The notes under the pieces are model-generated. The model saw only the letters and a list, made by a program, of their open reading frames with translations, had not been told where the DNA came from and ran no database searches. Of a stretch of 64,000 nucleotides of DNA, positions 1-13,734 are shown one piece after another; the stretch's first letter is position 1; each line of letters opens with the position of its first letter. Origin of the DNA: Monoplex corrugatus (taxonomy: Eukaryota; Mollusca; Gastropoda; Littorinimorpha; Ranellidae); assembly GCA_030674185.1 (NCBI GenBank), contig CM060305.1, positions 169,615,995-169,679,994 of the forward strand. The letters are read 5' to 3'. A program made the translations under genes and the position numbers.

Positions 1-3000
1 GCTGTTAAATAAACTTTGAGATCATGATTATATTACACATATGTTGACCAGTTGACACAAAAGTCAGGCCTTTAGATGAGATTCTTTTCTTTTCTTCCAC
101 CCCCCCCCCCTCCCTCCCCCACCCGGTCAAGACAAGAAAACCAAAAATGCCACCATTCTGAAGATTAGGGGGTTAGACAATGAGGAAATACACATAGAAC
201 TATTCTGAGCAATGCCTTAAAAAAAAAGAAGACACATCCCACACACCACAACAGACTACATTTGAACACAGGAAAAGTTAAGAGATTTTGATTTCCTTGC
301 TATCAGAAAAAATAGCGCAAACAATTTATCTCTTTGGTTTTATTTGTTTGAATTTTGTTCTTCTTCTTACTCTTTCCAACAGTATGGGACTGCATGAAGG
401 GATTAAAAAAAACAACACTGCTATAGACATCTACTGTGACACTGGTTTAATCTTCTAACAAGAAACAATCTCAGAAATACAATCTCATGAATTAAAACAA
501 GCACGTGTCTTCTTGGTAAGCAAATGCTGTTCAAAATGAAAGAATGAACAAGTCAGTAAAGCAAAAAACTAAACATATTTTTCATTCTGTAAAGCAAAAA
601 ACTTAATTTTCACTCAGTAAAGCAGAGAACATCTTTCAGTCAGTAAAGCAGAAAACTAGACCTTTCTTAATACTACAGTATTCCTCAACACCGCAATTCT
701 CTGAACATATTCTGGACAAGTTTACCGGTGAGAAAAATTTGTTGAGGTCTCTTTATGTTCAAGTTTCATCACACATGCATGTGAACAAGAAGAGTACAGA
801 CACTATATCATCTAGCGTATGATATCCCTGAAAAGGGATGTGTGTTTTAATTTCCAATAGCTGTCACTGTAACACACTGATCTTTGTGAAGTACTGGAGG
901 GCACAAAAATGCACCGTTTTCTAGCTGAGCTATCCTTAATGCAAGTCTTCACTGTCCCAAATGAGCGTCTTCTTTTCTAATAATGTTCTGATCATGTAAC
1001 TTGTAACATTCAAGGCATTTTTCTGCACAGAAAATGGTATCAAAATAAACAACACTATGAAGAGGAAGAACTTACTGGCATATATGGCAACCCTGATGCA
1101 GACTTGTCATGGGCAATATGTTTATTTTCACAAACAGCATTAATGAGTATGAGGTGACAAAGCTTTCTGTGTTCTCTTAAAACTGAAATTGGCACAATAG
1201 CAACAAGTGTACATATTTAATTAATTTACCATATATGTGGCAGAAATGAGATCTGATGACGTTTCACAAGTTCTGGGTGGAAAACATGTTATTCCAAGTC
1301 AAGGAACACAGTTTCTTTTATTTCAGTGAATAAATAAGAGTCAAACCAAAAGGCTAAGACACGATTTTCATCTAAATACAATGTGCACATGCCTGCACAC
1401 ATTCACCATAAACTCAACCTCTCTCACTAAACCTACGTACTACTCGACATATTGATTGCAATGAATCTTTTCGTTTTGTTTCGTTTTGTTTTTTAAATTA
1501 ATAATGATAAATAAGTAAATAAATACACACACAAATGTCATCAATAATCCAATAAATCGAGAACAACAGAACTGTACTTTTCTGATAAAAACTGCTTTGC
1601 TTTGGAATGGAAGTGACGGAATACATGAGAATGAATGATCTACACTAAAAACAAAGCTAATCATATTAGCAGCCAAGCTACTCACCCTCATCACATTAAA
1701 GGAACTCACAATACAAATTTATACCTGAAAGACAGCAGCATTTCAACATTTGCAATCAGTTTGGTATTACGTTTGTATGAGGGAAAAAAGGTTGTTCAAA
1801 ATGATATATTGATGGCACAGTTATTAACAGATATCAACTGACCTCCACTTCATTGTACAAAATTCACTTGATAGTCTGTTTTGAACAAGAATGACATATC
1901 TGTATCCACAAAGTATTAGCCACCATCATCAGATTTTGACCCACCTGCGGAAACATCTATATTTCATCTACTAAGGAAAAGTGGCAGACTTCAGCAGACA
2001 TATGTCTGAAGGAAAAATTTGTGTCATGGGTCAAGGGTATACATCTGCGACTGGGACAACACTGGGTGATGCCATCATACTCTTTCACGACTTACTTTAA
2101 CCAGTTTGCAGTATATAGTGTAAACTTAACTTTTAAAAGCTGAGGAAAAAGGATCTTTGCAGAGTCTTTATTTCCATTAATTTATGACACACAGCTCACC
2201 CCAATGTAATGTTTTATTACTGGTTGTCAATGGAACAGTAGCAAAACAGCAGGCAAAGAAACTTCAGTCAGTTCCAGCAGAAATGTGGAAAATGTTGATC
2301 AGACCTGGCAGAGGTATTCTTCAAGGAGAAAACTTTAGATAGTTAAACTTTTCAAAAATGTACAGGACAGAAAAGCACTTTTACTCAGGCCTACTATCAT
2401 TCCAGTTGAAGTATTTAAGTAACACACGTTTAGCATTATTATCTTTGTGACCATTTCTAAACAAACAAGACATACTTCAATGCACCAACTTATTACACAG
2501 GTATTATGTCGTATCATATGAAAAATTGCATACAGGAACAATGAGCAATGGGAGGAGACAGGAGCTGTTTTACATAATCATAAGTAATGCCTATGCAATC
2601 ATTTAAAACTGGCTTGCAAAACTGGTTACTTTACCAAAAAGTACAACATGAACCACAAACATCACAACACACACATGAACATGTACCGCAGTTAAGACCC
2701 CTTGATATGATAACATTATTGAACTCAGCACCTCTCATCTTTCAACATCCCTGTGCCAGATAAACAAAAGAGTAACAATTAACATTTACAGTAAACTACT
2801 TACTGTGTTTTCTCTCTCCCTCCCAACAAACCTCACTTCCATCATTCCACTCTTTCCCAATTATAGTGAAAAACTCCACTTAAGAAAAAAAAAAAAATCT
2901 TTAAAATCTTGCAAACAAATATTTTCCAACCACGAAAGCAAACAAAACAATTTCAAACCACAAAAGCAAACAAACTAAATCTGTAATTTTAGTCCAATCT

Positions 3001-4348
3001 AAAAGCTTTCTAAATACAAATATCACTGAATTCTAGAAAACTGAATACATGCACAGCATCAATTTTTGTCGACATTCAAAAAACTATTAAAGGCAAAAAA
3101 ATGTAACTGTACACTGTGTATAAAAAGGGGAAATATCCATTTTAATACATCTGCTACAGTTTCAACATTTCAGATGCCCTAGAATACACGACAGCTGATA
3201 AGACGATGCACCATATAGTTCACACATTTCAATACAAAGCAATCCACAAAAACAATCCACGGGCAGGCACAAAGAGATCATACAATGATGAGAGAGAAAG
3301 CAATTCGTGTTACTGTCCTCAATTCCCCTGAAATGGAGTGGTCAATGACAACAAAATACCCTTTGTCACACAGGTCTGATTGTATCAATAAATACTTGTG
3401 AGCAGAGCGACGGATCGTTAATTCTGATCGACAAATGGTGCAGGTTGTTTTGGTTCATCTTCAGGCATGTGTACTTGACCACTGGACTAGTCTCTTCCAC
3501 AAAGAGTAATTTATGATGGGCATAATGGAGGCCCTTGTGCACAAAAGCATGTGGAGGAGGCAGACATGGCAACACACTTAAGTCACAATCTAAAACGTTA
3601 TTCAAAAATAGTACACACAATATTATTAACACAAAAGGTATACATACAATAACACGGGCAAAGCTTGCTATTCATTTATATAAAAATGACACACATGGAA
3701 CATTTTTATTGCCATTACTGAAAAAAAAATGACTAACACCACTTTCAAAGTTAATATCGCAACACATCTTGGAACAAACTGACAATACTTTGTTTTATTT
3801 TATAATATAATATACATACAGGATTTTGATATATTATTCAATGTTAATTGCATGATCAATCATCATTTTGATAAAACATGAGTTGGCAATTCTTCATAAC
3901 AGAACAGGACATCGATGAATTGTGTTAACTTTTTCCTTCAAAAGAAAAACAAAACAAAACCATAATGAAGGAGCCCCAACAAATACATCAACAACCATTC
4001 ATGGCATTGGAATAAATAAGTGACTTTGGCAAAAACATGACACATTCTCAGGATGTTCAAGCTGGAATGCAAAGGTTTTCCCAAAGCACAATGCTTTCTC
4101 CATCCAAATACACATCACAACTGTTATCAGAGACCCAGTGAGAATGAGAGACACGAACAAGTTGCATCATATTTGAAACAAGCCATTGTAATCAGGAATA
4201 TTCCTTTCTGCACATTATCACAATTTTCTAACCACACAATGATTCAACTCCAAAAACAAAACAACCTGTTCCCACGACACCACCTTTATCCCTACAGAAC
4301 AGTTTACACACACAAAGTATCTCCAGCCTACTAACATAGCACCCCCAC
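1..4348. other. AT-rich non-coding sequence
   Basis: No convincing exon, RNA gene or transposase is seen. The tract holds short homopolymers (poly-C at about 103-120, poly-A at 2885-2896) and unremarkable short open frames. It lies on the 3' side of the TNRC6 exons and could be intron, 3' UTR or intergenic. Confidence 0.6.
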
Positions 4349-4404
4349 TAACACACACACACACACACATACACACGCGCGCCGCGCGCGCACGCACACA
4401 CACA
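4349..4404. repeat. (AC)n-(GC)n simple repeat
   Basis: An AC tract passes into alternating CGCGCGCCGCGCGCGC at 4376-4391 and back to AC. Alternating purine-pyrimidine DNA of this kind can form Z-DNA. Confidence 0.9.
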
Positions 4405-4925
4405 GCAATAATAATAAAGTTCTCTTCATTCTCTTGCATGCATACAGGACAACATTCTCTTCCTATCTCATCACTGTAACTAGCAAACTCACATGCACAT
4501 TTTTAAACATGCCTTTTTTCCTGTGCTGTTGCTAGTGGTAACTAAACTGAGGCTAGTACAAAACGCTATGTGGCTATCCCACTTTGCTTGAGATCAAGAT
4601 CAATGATTCAAAATTTCACTGAAAAAAAAGGTCTGTTAAATACTTAAATCACTACTGGCAAACATTCACAGGTTTAGGTTATTAGTAATCTTTTAAAAAG
4701 AATGTTTAAAAACTTCAAAATGACGAGAGCAGTCCACATCCCAACAACCAAATCCAACAGACTCACATTCCATTATCTCACATGCACTGAATGGCCTGGC
4801 AGAGGTGGGAACTACCGAAAAAGTGAAAAAGAGGAAATCCCAGGAGAGTCCATTTTCCTGTGGAACATTTTTTTCAAGAATTAAAATCTCTGCCATACAT
4901 TGTTTTTTAAGGCATCAAATCAGAC

Positions 4926-5120
4926 ATTCAGAGATATTTAACCCTTTCACTTCCTCATCCTGTCCACCAGCCTCCTGCAAGAAGCTGGTGGACAAGGTGA
5001 GGGAGTGAAAGGGTTAAGTATTTTCAGCACATTCAGAGATATTAAAGTATTTTCTTCACATCCAGAGAGATATTGAAGTATTTTCTACACATTCAGAGAT
5101 ATTCAAGTATTTTCTACACA
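4926..5120. repeat. Tandem repeat of ~36 bp
   Basis: About four units containing CATTCAGAGATATT and AAGTATTTTC follow each other. The first is split by the foldback element at 4942-5013. Confidence 0.75.
4942..5013. mobile_element. 72-bp TTAA-flanked foldback element (copy 1)
   Basis: This is a near-perfect inverted repeat starting CCCTTTCACTTCCTC and ending GAGGGAGTGAAAGGG, flanked by TTAA at 4938-4941 and 5014-5017. It interrupts a local tandem repeat. Removing the element and one TTAA restores GAGATATTTAAGTATTTTC, the repeat's own sequence. The length equals that of the copies at 37950 and 52376. Confidence 0.8.
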
Positions 5121-5270
5121 ATCTAATTTCTTTGAATGTACACATTAAATCACATTACACTATCATACTTACTCTACTTTGAAAAATAGAAGCTGGATAT
5201 GGATTTTGTGAGGAAAGGGCCAGGAAATTATGCCGAGGAAATCTGTGGCTCCTAGAATTCCCACCCCTAC

Positions 5271-6518
5271 TCAATCTATTATGACCTTCAAGATAACTTC
5301 ATAGAAAGAGTTACCTATCAAACGTCATTCCTTTACAGTTCTTCATAAGACTGCAAATATGCGACTCCATGTAGGTACCAAATGCAACACATTGCCAGCA
5401 TTAGCCATGTCACACAGTTCTTTGCCAGTTTAAGCACAATGCACTGATAGAATATGTACGCATCTCGCTATTTCAAATTTACCATATTTTCTTTCAATAA
5501 AGCTTTTGCACTATAACTAATGCTGAATCTTTTTCTTTTTAAACATCTAAAGATGAAAATAAAGAAACTCTTATAAACTCCTTACAAACATTTTTGTCAC
5601 TTAATGCTGATGAATATGTGACCAATTTTCTTGTTAAGAATCTTTCCCAATCCTCCGAGCATTTTGAGAAGTATAAAAGCCAGTTTACAAATCTTTAACT
5701 GATAACAATGCACATGTTCATAACATAGTGTATCAACACAACTGTGGAAAGTTATTAACATTTAAGCTGCAACTGTTTCAGAAAGAAATGACTACCATAC
5801 CTACTGTTATAACAAACCAACTTCAATGCTGTTCAAAAAGCAGCATGTGTTTACTAGTCAAATTAATTCACAACAAATTTTCATAGCGGAACTAAACGAA
5901 AATTGACCACTTCAAGACAATGTGTCAGGGTTTGAGTGACAACCAGGCTAATAACTGGATCACTACATAGATCGTATGTACCCAACAGTGACAAATTCAG
6001 ACACGCCAACTTCCAAAGCACACACACAAAATTAGAGTGCTTCCATAATAATTCAACTCAATGAAAATCAAACTGACTGAACATTCTTAAATACAAGCAG
6101 TTTCTGAGTAGTCTGTATTTCATTATCATCGTATATAATCTTTAAACTTAAAACACTGGATGACAGAAATTAAATGCAGAACAAGGTAGATGACATTACT
6201 GGTTATCAATATTGGTACAAATGGTAAGTCAGCAGACAAGGAGAAAATAATTGGGAGCTCAGTCAGATCAGCGAAATCTGGGTTGGACTATAACAGACAC
6301 CATTTAAGACTAGAATCTTCTGCCTGCACCAGGATAAAGGCAACTTGGAACAGTAAACATTTATGTACACACATTATGTCCATATTCCGCAGTTTGATCT
6401 GAGATTGTATATTATACAATAGTTATAGTATTTTGAAACAGTATCTTCCATTCCACTTATTAAGATGATTATTTTCAAAACAGTTAAGTCTGGCCTAGCA
6501 ACATTTCAATACCCAAAC

Positions 6519-6585
<67 letters not shown>

Positions 6586-9500
6586 TGTGTTGCGTGTGCG
6601 TGTGCGTGCATGTTTCCCCTTCTACGAAAAAATGTAGTTCGTTGTGCAACTGCAAATGCAATCAAAAGCAGCATCATTTTACAGTACAGCTTCAAATCTG
6701 AATTCATAAAGCTTCATATGAACCAAATAGCACATTTATACAAAACATGAACCAAGCACCCATGCACATTTGTGCGAAGAGCATCATCATTAGAATGTAA
6801 GCACACAGTCACCAATTCTACAAAAACTAAACACATTAAAATAAATTCTGTTTAAAGTATCGATGAGCAACAAAATCAAATTCATCACCTGCATAATGCA
6901 CACACATAAACCAACACAGATATAATCTGTCTCAATGGTCATTTCATTTAATCATGTTCATTATCCATTAATTACAAACAAGATGTTAGGAGAAGGTGGG
7001 CATTTTGGTTATGAAAGAGTTAATATAATTTCCTACTTTAACGTTAGCAGTAAACAACATGAAGATGGATATATGCTTCCTTCAAACAACTGAACACTGC
7101 ATTTGTGAAGTTAAATTTACTCTAACAAAAAAGGATAAATACATTTTAAAAAGTTTTTCGATATGTAAATGTTCTGATCAAATGCTATAATTTACCAATA
7201 GCCTGTGAACTGCAATGGTGCATACGATGAATGCTGAGTAACAGTATCACAAAATGATATTTTATGGATGAATACCATGTCGAGTTGTTACTTGAATATC
7301 AGTAAGGCAAACACTGCCTTTCATGAGAATAAACAGAAAGAGATGATAATCATTTCCAAACAATTTTTATCTTTTAATTTTGAATCACTGTGATCACATA
7401 ACAGAAAATGGGCTTGCTTGTAGATCTAATGCATTGCCTTGTAGTCAGACCTACAATACACACAAAGTAACACCAATCTATTAATCACCCAGACATTTTG
7501 GGCAACATCAACAATAAAAACCGACTCCTGTTCAGCTGAAGACAAATTTGTAGGCCATAAGTGCGTTTTCCTTCTGTTTTAGAGCATATTATCTGATGGA
7601 TTCGTGGGTAGAGGGTTTACCATAATCGTGTGAAACGGCCACTGCCATTTCTCATTTACGCAAAAATACTTTATAAGAGAAACACCAAATACGGAAAATC
7701 CTCAATCAAAAAACACACTGGGATTTAAATAAAAATTGTTAAGAGTGAATAAATTGTTTCAAACAGTTTCAAATTATAGTCAATGTTGACATTTTGGAAA
7801 GGATACAGAAGATTTCAATTAACATTGGGATTCTCTACGCCTAAGCTGATTGTGATCAGATGTAACTTTGTCACACAGTAGTTGATACAAGTACAATACA
7901 CATGATAATGTGGAAATATCAGATAATATGAGCAGAAAAGCCACTTGCTTTTAAGCTGAACATACATATATATGTATGCACTTCCCTTTGTGCCCACAGT
8001 GCTAAAAAAAACAAAGGCATTTTGAACATCGCTGGGACAGCCTGATGTTGTTAGAGTAGATGAAGAGCGCTAGAGAAATGTGTGAAATGTACAGATAGCA
8101 GCACTTGGGAAATGTGGTCGTGCCCAGCTGGAAAGAAATCACAGTGCGCTTGTTAGCTTAGACATCAGGGACATAAGAGGGCTAGAACAATCAGACCCAT
8201 CTAAACACGCACCTTAATGGAAGTCCGTTTTAATTCTCCAACATTCACACCTTTTTTTTTAACATAAATTTGATATTGTACAAAAGTTTGTTAACTGCTC
8301 TTTTCTTTAATCAAGACATTTTTTGTCATTTTTATCTTCGTTTCACATATCAGGACACAGTTTTCCACTTTTGTATTCAGCCAGCCAAGAACACATTTTT
8401 TGAACATTTGTGAAGTGGGCTCTTAGAAGGCATGACAAGTATATACCACTTACACATCTGCCTATGGGTACAATTTGTACATGGCTCAATGAACATAACC
8501 ATTTAATTTCACTGATACAACCACAAGAACCATTAATCCAGCTTTCCAAATCTTTTCCATGTCAAGGTTAAGAATCCATAGTATACCAATACAGACATGG
8601 TGTTCGCATAAATCAGTCGGGTGTCAGTAATATGCAAAAAGAAAAAGTTGTAAGTGGCGGTGTTTGGAATCTTTTAATAAATCATACAAAACAAAAATTT
8701 TAAATGAAAATGAAATAAACCATCTAAAACAACTGTCCCCAGGTATTTGTCAGCTGACTGAATACAAAGCATGGAGCAGACAGTGTGACCCACTGAGCAA
8801 GCAGATCTGATTTGTCTATAATCATCCTGCACACATTTTCATACAAATCTACACATACACGCACACACATTTTAGTGCAGTGGAATTTGAGGCTATGAAC
8901 GTCTGGAGGGAGGAATCATCACCACTGCTATGGAAATGTTTACACTACATTACAATCCTGCTGCCAGCCATGCGGCACATCACAGCCAAAACCAGATCAT
9001 GATTATAAAAAAAGCACATGCATAAAATTCATGATACAGTAATGTGAAGTGTTCAGTTACTTGTAACTCCTTTACATTTATAACATGGATGTAATATTGT
9101 TTTGTCACATTTTTTTTGATAAATCTCATAAAACTGATACGCTGAAAAATTATAACATAAACATCATAATACAGCAGTTCGTAATGGCTAGAAATTCTAT
9201 CAATTCATCAACACACAGTGACACATCAACATATTTGTTATGCAATCTGATACAAAATTTTTTTTTTTTTTTTTTCGTTTTTTCCCCCTTTTTCTTTCAT
9301 CAAATATACAAGTCACAATATCAACACATGACGGAAGCTGGTGAAGCACCTCTAACCTGAATCTTTTGCATGATCAACAATAGTAACATTCAACATAAAC
9401 ATTTGAGACATCAGTATCACAGGTATCCTCTAGTCCTGCCAACTGACAGATTGATTTTTTTTCAGACAGTGGAAACCACACAAACATCTTACATGTAATT

Positions 9501-9697
9501 GCCACTACACTGTTACATTATCAAAACATAATTTGCACTTTTCCATTTGACATGGCATCACAAGAGTCTTTATTGAAATAACTTTTTTTTTAATTTCAAT
9601 TTTTTTTTTTTTTTTTTTTTACCGGATGAACATGTGCTTACAAATCGATCCAAGGCTGCTGGTTCTAGGTCATCGAGGAAACTGATGACTAGACCAC
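5271..9697. other. AT-rich non-coding sequence with simple repeats
   Basis: No gene is supported here. The tract contains a long (TG)n microsatellite, poly-T runs at about 9257-9276 and 9598-9620, and short unrelated open frames. Confidence 0.55.
6520..6612. repeat. (TG)n microsatellite
   Basis: More than 30 TG units run uninterrupted to about 6584, then degenerate into TGTGCG repeats. The Cys-Val and His-Thr open frames across it are translations of the repeat. Confidence 0.95.
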
Positions 9698-9722
9698 CTA
9701 TGCTGAGTAAGCTGGCCCCCAC
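9698..9722 (-). other. Candidate terminal coding segment (WGPAYSA-stop)
   Basis: After a long pyrimidine-rich tract and TTTGTCAG, the minus strand reads TGG GGG CCA GCT TAC TCA GCA TAG. The product WGPAYSA is reminiscent of the LWGPPS/LWGTPHYS motifs near the TNRC6 C-terminus. No upstream silencing-domain exon was found to join it to, so this is a weak candidate only. Confidence 0.15.
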
Positions 9723-11432
9723 CTGACAAATGACAAGACAACAGGAATTCTGAAAGACTTGGATGCTTCAAAAGTAGAGAAGGGAAAAAAGCAAAAAACA
9801 AAACAAAAAACCCAAAGCAAGTCAATACCTTGTGCTCTCATGTCCAAAGTAGAGCACCGTTTATGCACAATATGGGTGAGGAGGCAGCTCATTAGCTGGT
9901 AGTCTTTGGAACACATTCAACGACTATACCATCTGTGATAAGGTGTGTTATACATAGAGTGATGATTCAGTCAGTGTACTGTGCTTCTCCATGAGGTTCT
10001 ACATGCACATCAACTAACCCGCATAGATGCAAGAGATCACAAGGAACTCCCAAGAGCTTCATGAAAGGAACATGGGGGGACAAAGCAGTAGAGGGTCATG
10101 AAAACCGTTTCCTATCAGAGGGGTGGGGTTCATGATAGTACAGTACACAGTGAAATGTAATAACAAAGTATAATACACAGTTGACAGCAGTGAAAGACAA
10201 CCTGTTCTCTCTTTGCTGATTGCTGAAGCTTGGCACTTCACACCCTTGCCCACAGGTGAAAGATTATCTACAGCACACAATCCCTTCAGCACCAAGTCAG
10301 CAAAGACCTATAGGGCAGGAACAAGTCAACTGCTCAGACAACCATATCTTCAAAAACAAAAACAAAAAAAATTCGACTAGTCCCAGGATGAAAGGGGCAA
10401 TTCAGGGATGAGAGGGCAAGGACGGCAGACATCAGGCCAAATGACACTGCTTGAGGTGTACTACAAACTCCTACTGCTGCCCGCCAATCTCCATCTTTCC
10501 TGCAGCAACAGCTCGTAAATATCATGGTGACCTTGGCTCGACGAAGGGTACAGATGGAGGAAATGACACCTCTTTCATCTACTACTTTCTAAAACTTGGC
10601 ACTTCCTCACTGTTCCTCCTCCTGTAGGGAAAAAAAAAGAACACTTTTCACATTGTACTGCTGATCTGGACAGTACAGAGGGTTGGGGGGGGGGGGGGGA
10701 TTTTTAAAAGGCTTAATTATTACCTTTAAGTCAGAAAGTATAAACTGCAGATACTGACGCTTCCCAACCCTCTCCCATATTTAAATGCATGTCTCTCAAG
10801 TCTAACAGAGTGAAGTTCATGAGGACAAACTATAAACAAACCTATTGCGATAAACACCAAGGTAACTTTCATTTCATTAATTCGTAGACTTCCATTTTAC
10901 TCATACCAGTTTTCAGAAAACTTCAGCCAGGAGACTGTACTTTCTGTTATTTAAAGGTAAAATCCATCAAGAAGTCTGGCATACAATTAAGATCACAACT
11001 GATACAGCTACAGATTGGGAGGGGGGAGGAGGGGGAGGGGAAAAAGTGAGAGAAGGGGGCCCCACAGTGTGAAAATTTTTTTAACACACACACACCTCCA
11101 ATCATAAAATGCCCCTGCCCATAAAACTCACACCAAAATTACTAAGCTAACTGTTACTGATCAGCACTTGCCAGAAACAGTCAAGTACATACCACTAAAA
11201 ACTCTCAAGACTTTCACTCATTATATTCTAAACTGATCAAGTATTCACATACCGTATGAACAACCAGGGATATTCAAATATGTTTTCCCTATAATCGATT
11301 GTGGTGGATCAATGTTACATTTAGAAACAGGTCAACGACTAAATTTTACTTGGTTCAAAATTACCATGTCTTATCTACTTTTATAGCTTCTGCCATACAT
11401 AGTTATGCACCAGCCATTCAAAAAAACTATAT
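9723..11432. other. Non-coding stretch, moderately GC-rich in part
   Basis: The part 9.9-10.6 kb is less AT-rich than its surroundings but has no conserved coding sequence. At 10624-10623 the minus strand has a strong acceptor (TTTTTTTTTCCCTACAG) followed by GAG GAG GAA CAG TGA, a possible short terminal exon whose gene I cannot establish. A poly-G run lies at about 10683-10699. Confidence 0.45.
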
Positions 11433-13098
11433 GATACTGTTATTACATTTAGAAGCCATGTTGTACTATACAATACTGTTATTACATTTAGAAGCCATGT
11501 TGTACTATACAATACTGTTATTACATTTAGAAGCCATGTTGTACTATACAATACTGTTATTACACTTAGAAGCCATGTTGTACTATACAATACTGTTATT
11601 ACATTTAGAAGCCATGTTGTACTATACAATACTATTACATTTAGAAGCCATGTTGTACTATACAATACTGTTATTACACTTAGAAGCCATGTTGTACTAT
11701 ACAATACTGTTATTACATTTAGAAGCCATGTTGTACTATACAATACTGTTATTACACTTAGAAGCCATGTTGTACTATACAATACTGTTATTACATTTAG
11801 AAGCCATGTTGTACTATACAATACTGTTATTACATTTAGAAGCCATGTTGTACTATACAATACTGTTATTACATTTAGAAGCCATGTTGTACTATACAAT
11901 ACTGTTATTACATTTAGAAGCCATGTTGTACTGTACAATACTGTTATTACGTTTCGAAGCCATGTTGTACTATACAATACTGTTATTACACTTAGAAGCC
12001 ATGTTGTACTGTACAATACTGTTATTACGTTTAGAAGCCATGTTGTACTATACAATACTGTTATTACACTTAGAAGCCATGTTGTACTATACAATACTGT
12101 TATTACGTTTAGAAGCCATGTTGTACTATACAATACTGTTATTACATTTAGAAGCCATGATGTACTATACAATACTGTTATTACGTTTAGAAGCCATGTT
12201 GTACTATACAATACTGTTATTACATTTAGAAGCCATGATGTACTATACAATACTGTTATTACATTTAGAAGCCATGTTGTACTATACAATACTGTTATTA
12301 CATTTAGAAGCCATGTTGTACTGTACAATACTGTTATTACACTTAGAAGCCATGTTGTACTATACAATACTGTTATTACATTTAGAAGCCATGTTGTACT
12401 GTACAATACTGTTATTACATTTAGAAGCCATGTTGTACTGTACAATACTGTTATTACACTTAGAAGCCATGTTGTACTGTACAATACTGTTATTACATTT
12501 AGAAGCCATGTTGTACTGTACAATACTGTTATTACACTTAGAAGCCATGTTGTACTATACAATACTGTTATTACATTTAGAAGCCATGTTGTACTATACA
12601 ATACTGTTATTACGTTTCGAAGCCATGTTGTACTATACAATACTGTTATTACATTAGAAGCCATGTTGTACTATACAATACTGTTATTACATTTAGAAGC
12701 CATGTTGTACTATACAATACTGTTATTACATTAGAAGCCATGTTGTACTATACAATACTGTTATTACATTTAGAAGCCATGTTGTACTATACAATACTGT
12801 TATTACATTTAGAAGCCATGTTGTACTATACACAATACTGTTATTACATTTAGAAGCCATGTTGTACTATACAATACTGTTATTACATTTAGAAGCCATG
12901 TTGTACTATACAATACTGTTATTACATTTAGAAGCCATGTTGTACTATACAATACTGTTATTACATTAGAAGCCATGTTGTACTATACAATACTGTTATT
13001 ACATTTAGAAGCCATGTTGTACTATACAATACTGTTATTACATTTAGAAGCCATGTTGTACTATACAATACTGTTATTACATTTAGAAGCCATGTTGT
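11433..13098. repeat. 39-bp minisatellite, about 43 copies
   Basis: Unit: ATACTGTTATTACATTTAG then AAGCCATGTTGTACTATACA-A (39 bp in all). Unit variants differ at a few sites: ACATTT/ACACTT/ACGTTT, CTATAC/CTGTAC, TTAGAAG/TTCGAAG. A few units lack three bases or one base. Because 39 is a multiple of three and the unit lacks stops in several frames, long open frames arise on both strands (452 and 427 codons). They are not genes. TTGTACTATACAA inside each unit is a small inverted repeat. It lies in the intron or flank 3' of the RRM exon. Confidence 0.97.
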
Positions 13099-13734
13099 CA
13101 ACTGGACAGCTCTGCTTAATTTGTTCCTTATCAAATTGACAGATTCTCACAATACATAATTTGTCATTCCATTTTCATTTTTGATGTCTGAATGCATTTC
13201 ATCTATATTGTAAGGGTGTGCAACTTTTTTTCCAAACCCTTTATTTTATAGCAATTGCAGATGTACACAGTATGCATACATAAGAAACCTAGATCATACC
13301 ATGTACACAGGTCACAAGGCAGATACCAAAAGCTAGAATTCAGCCTCATCACATTACATCATTCACTTGCCACATGGCGCGGCAATCATGGCTCTCCGTA
13401 CGACTATCTTTTGTCGCTGCAAAAGTATCTCTTGCCATCTTTGTCCCACGGCTGCATTTTCCCAGCCATTCAGACACCCTTTAGTTTTGCGAGCCAGCAT
13501 CGCCTGCGAGTGCTATTTTTAGCCAGGCAGGGTCAACCAAAGTCTTATCTCTGTAGCGTGCCTTTGTGCTCAAGCCCTAGTGATAAAGAAGGAAACTGAG
13601 TGCGCTATACACGGCAGCAGGACGGGTGAAAAGGGTGTGGGGAGTGGAAGGGAAGGGGAAAGATGCATGCTATTAATAGCCGGCAGGGCAGAGCCACCAA
13701 CTAAAGTATCTTGGATTTGTGCACCGTGGTCCCT
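13099..13734. other. Unassigned sequence
   Basis: The stretch 13370-13700 is GC-richer than its surroundings and carries an open frame of 114 codons on the plus strand (13255-13599) with no recognisable domain. It may be a repeat scrap. No exon of TNRC6 is recognisable on the minus strand. Confidence 0.4.

Larger units (their letters stand above)
4800..5270. mobile_element. Non-autonomous element with GGTGGGAAYT ends (copy 1)
   Basis: The left end carries AGGTGGGAACT and the right end, read on the other strand, GGGGTGGGAATTC, so the termini are inverted repeats. The left interior (GGAAATCC, ATTAAAATCT, CAAATCAGACA) recurs at 15815-15970. No coding capacity is seen. A 72-bp foldback element and a short tandem repeat lie inside it. 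Family unknown; hAT-like MITE is a guess. Confidence 0.5.

Noticed and set aside
9640..9722. Internal exon with strong acceptor and donor reading VGASLLSIGGLVISF
   Set aside because: Splice signals are good, but the peptide has no family resemblance. A different frame of the same segment gives the WGPAYSA-stop candidate, so the frame cannot be decided.
11299..12657. Open frame of 452 codons (repeating MLYYTILLLHLEA) and its antisense of 427 codons
   Set aside because: Both are translations of a 39-bp minisatellite whose length is a multiple of three. There is no start context, no non-repeat coding sequence, and indels in the same array break the frame.
11433..13098. CRISPR-like array (regular repeats)
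   Set aside because: Units abut without spacers, and the context is an animal intron.
13255..13599. 114-codon plus-strand frame in a GC-richer patch
   Set aside because: No domain, no splice or promoter context, and lies between repeats; kept only as unassigned sequence.
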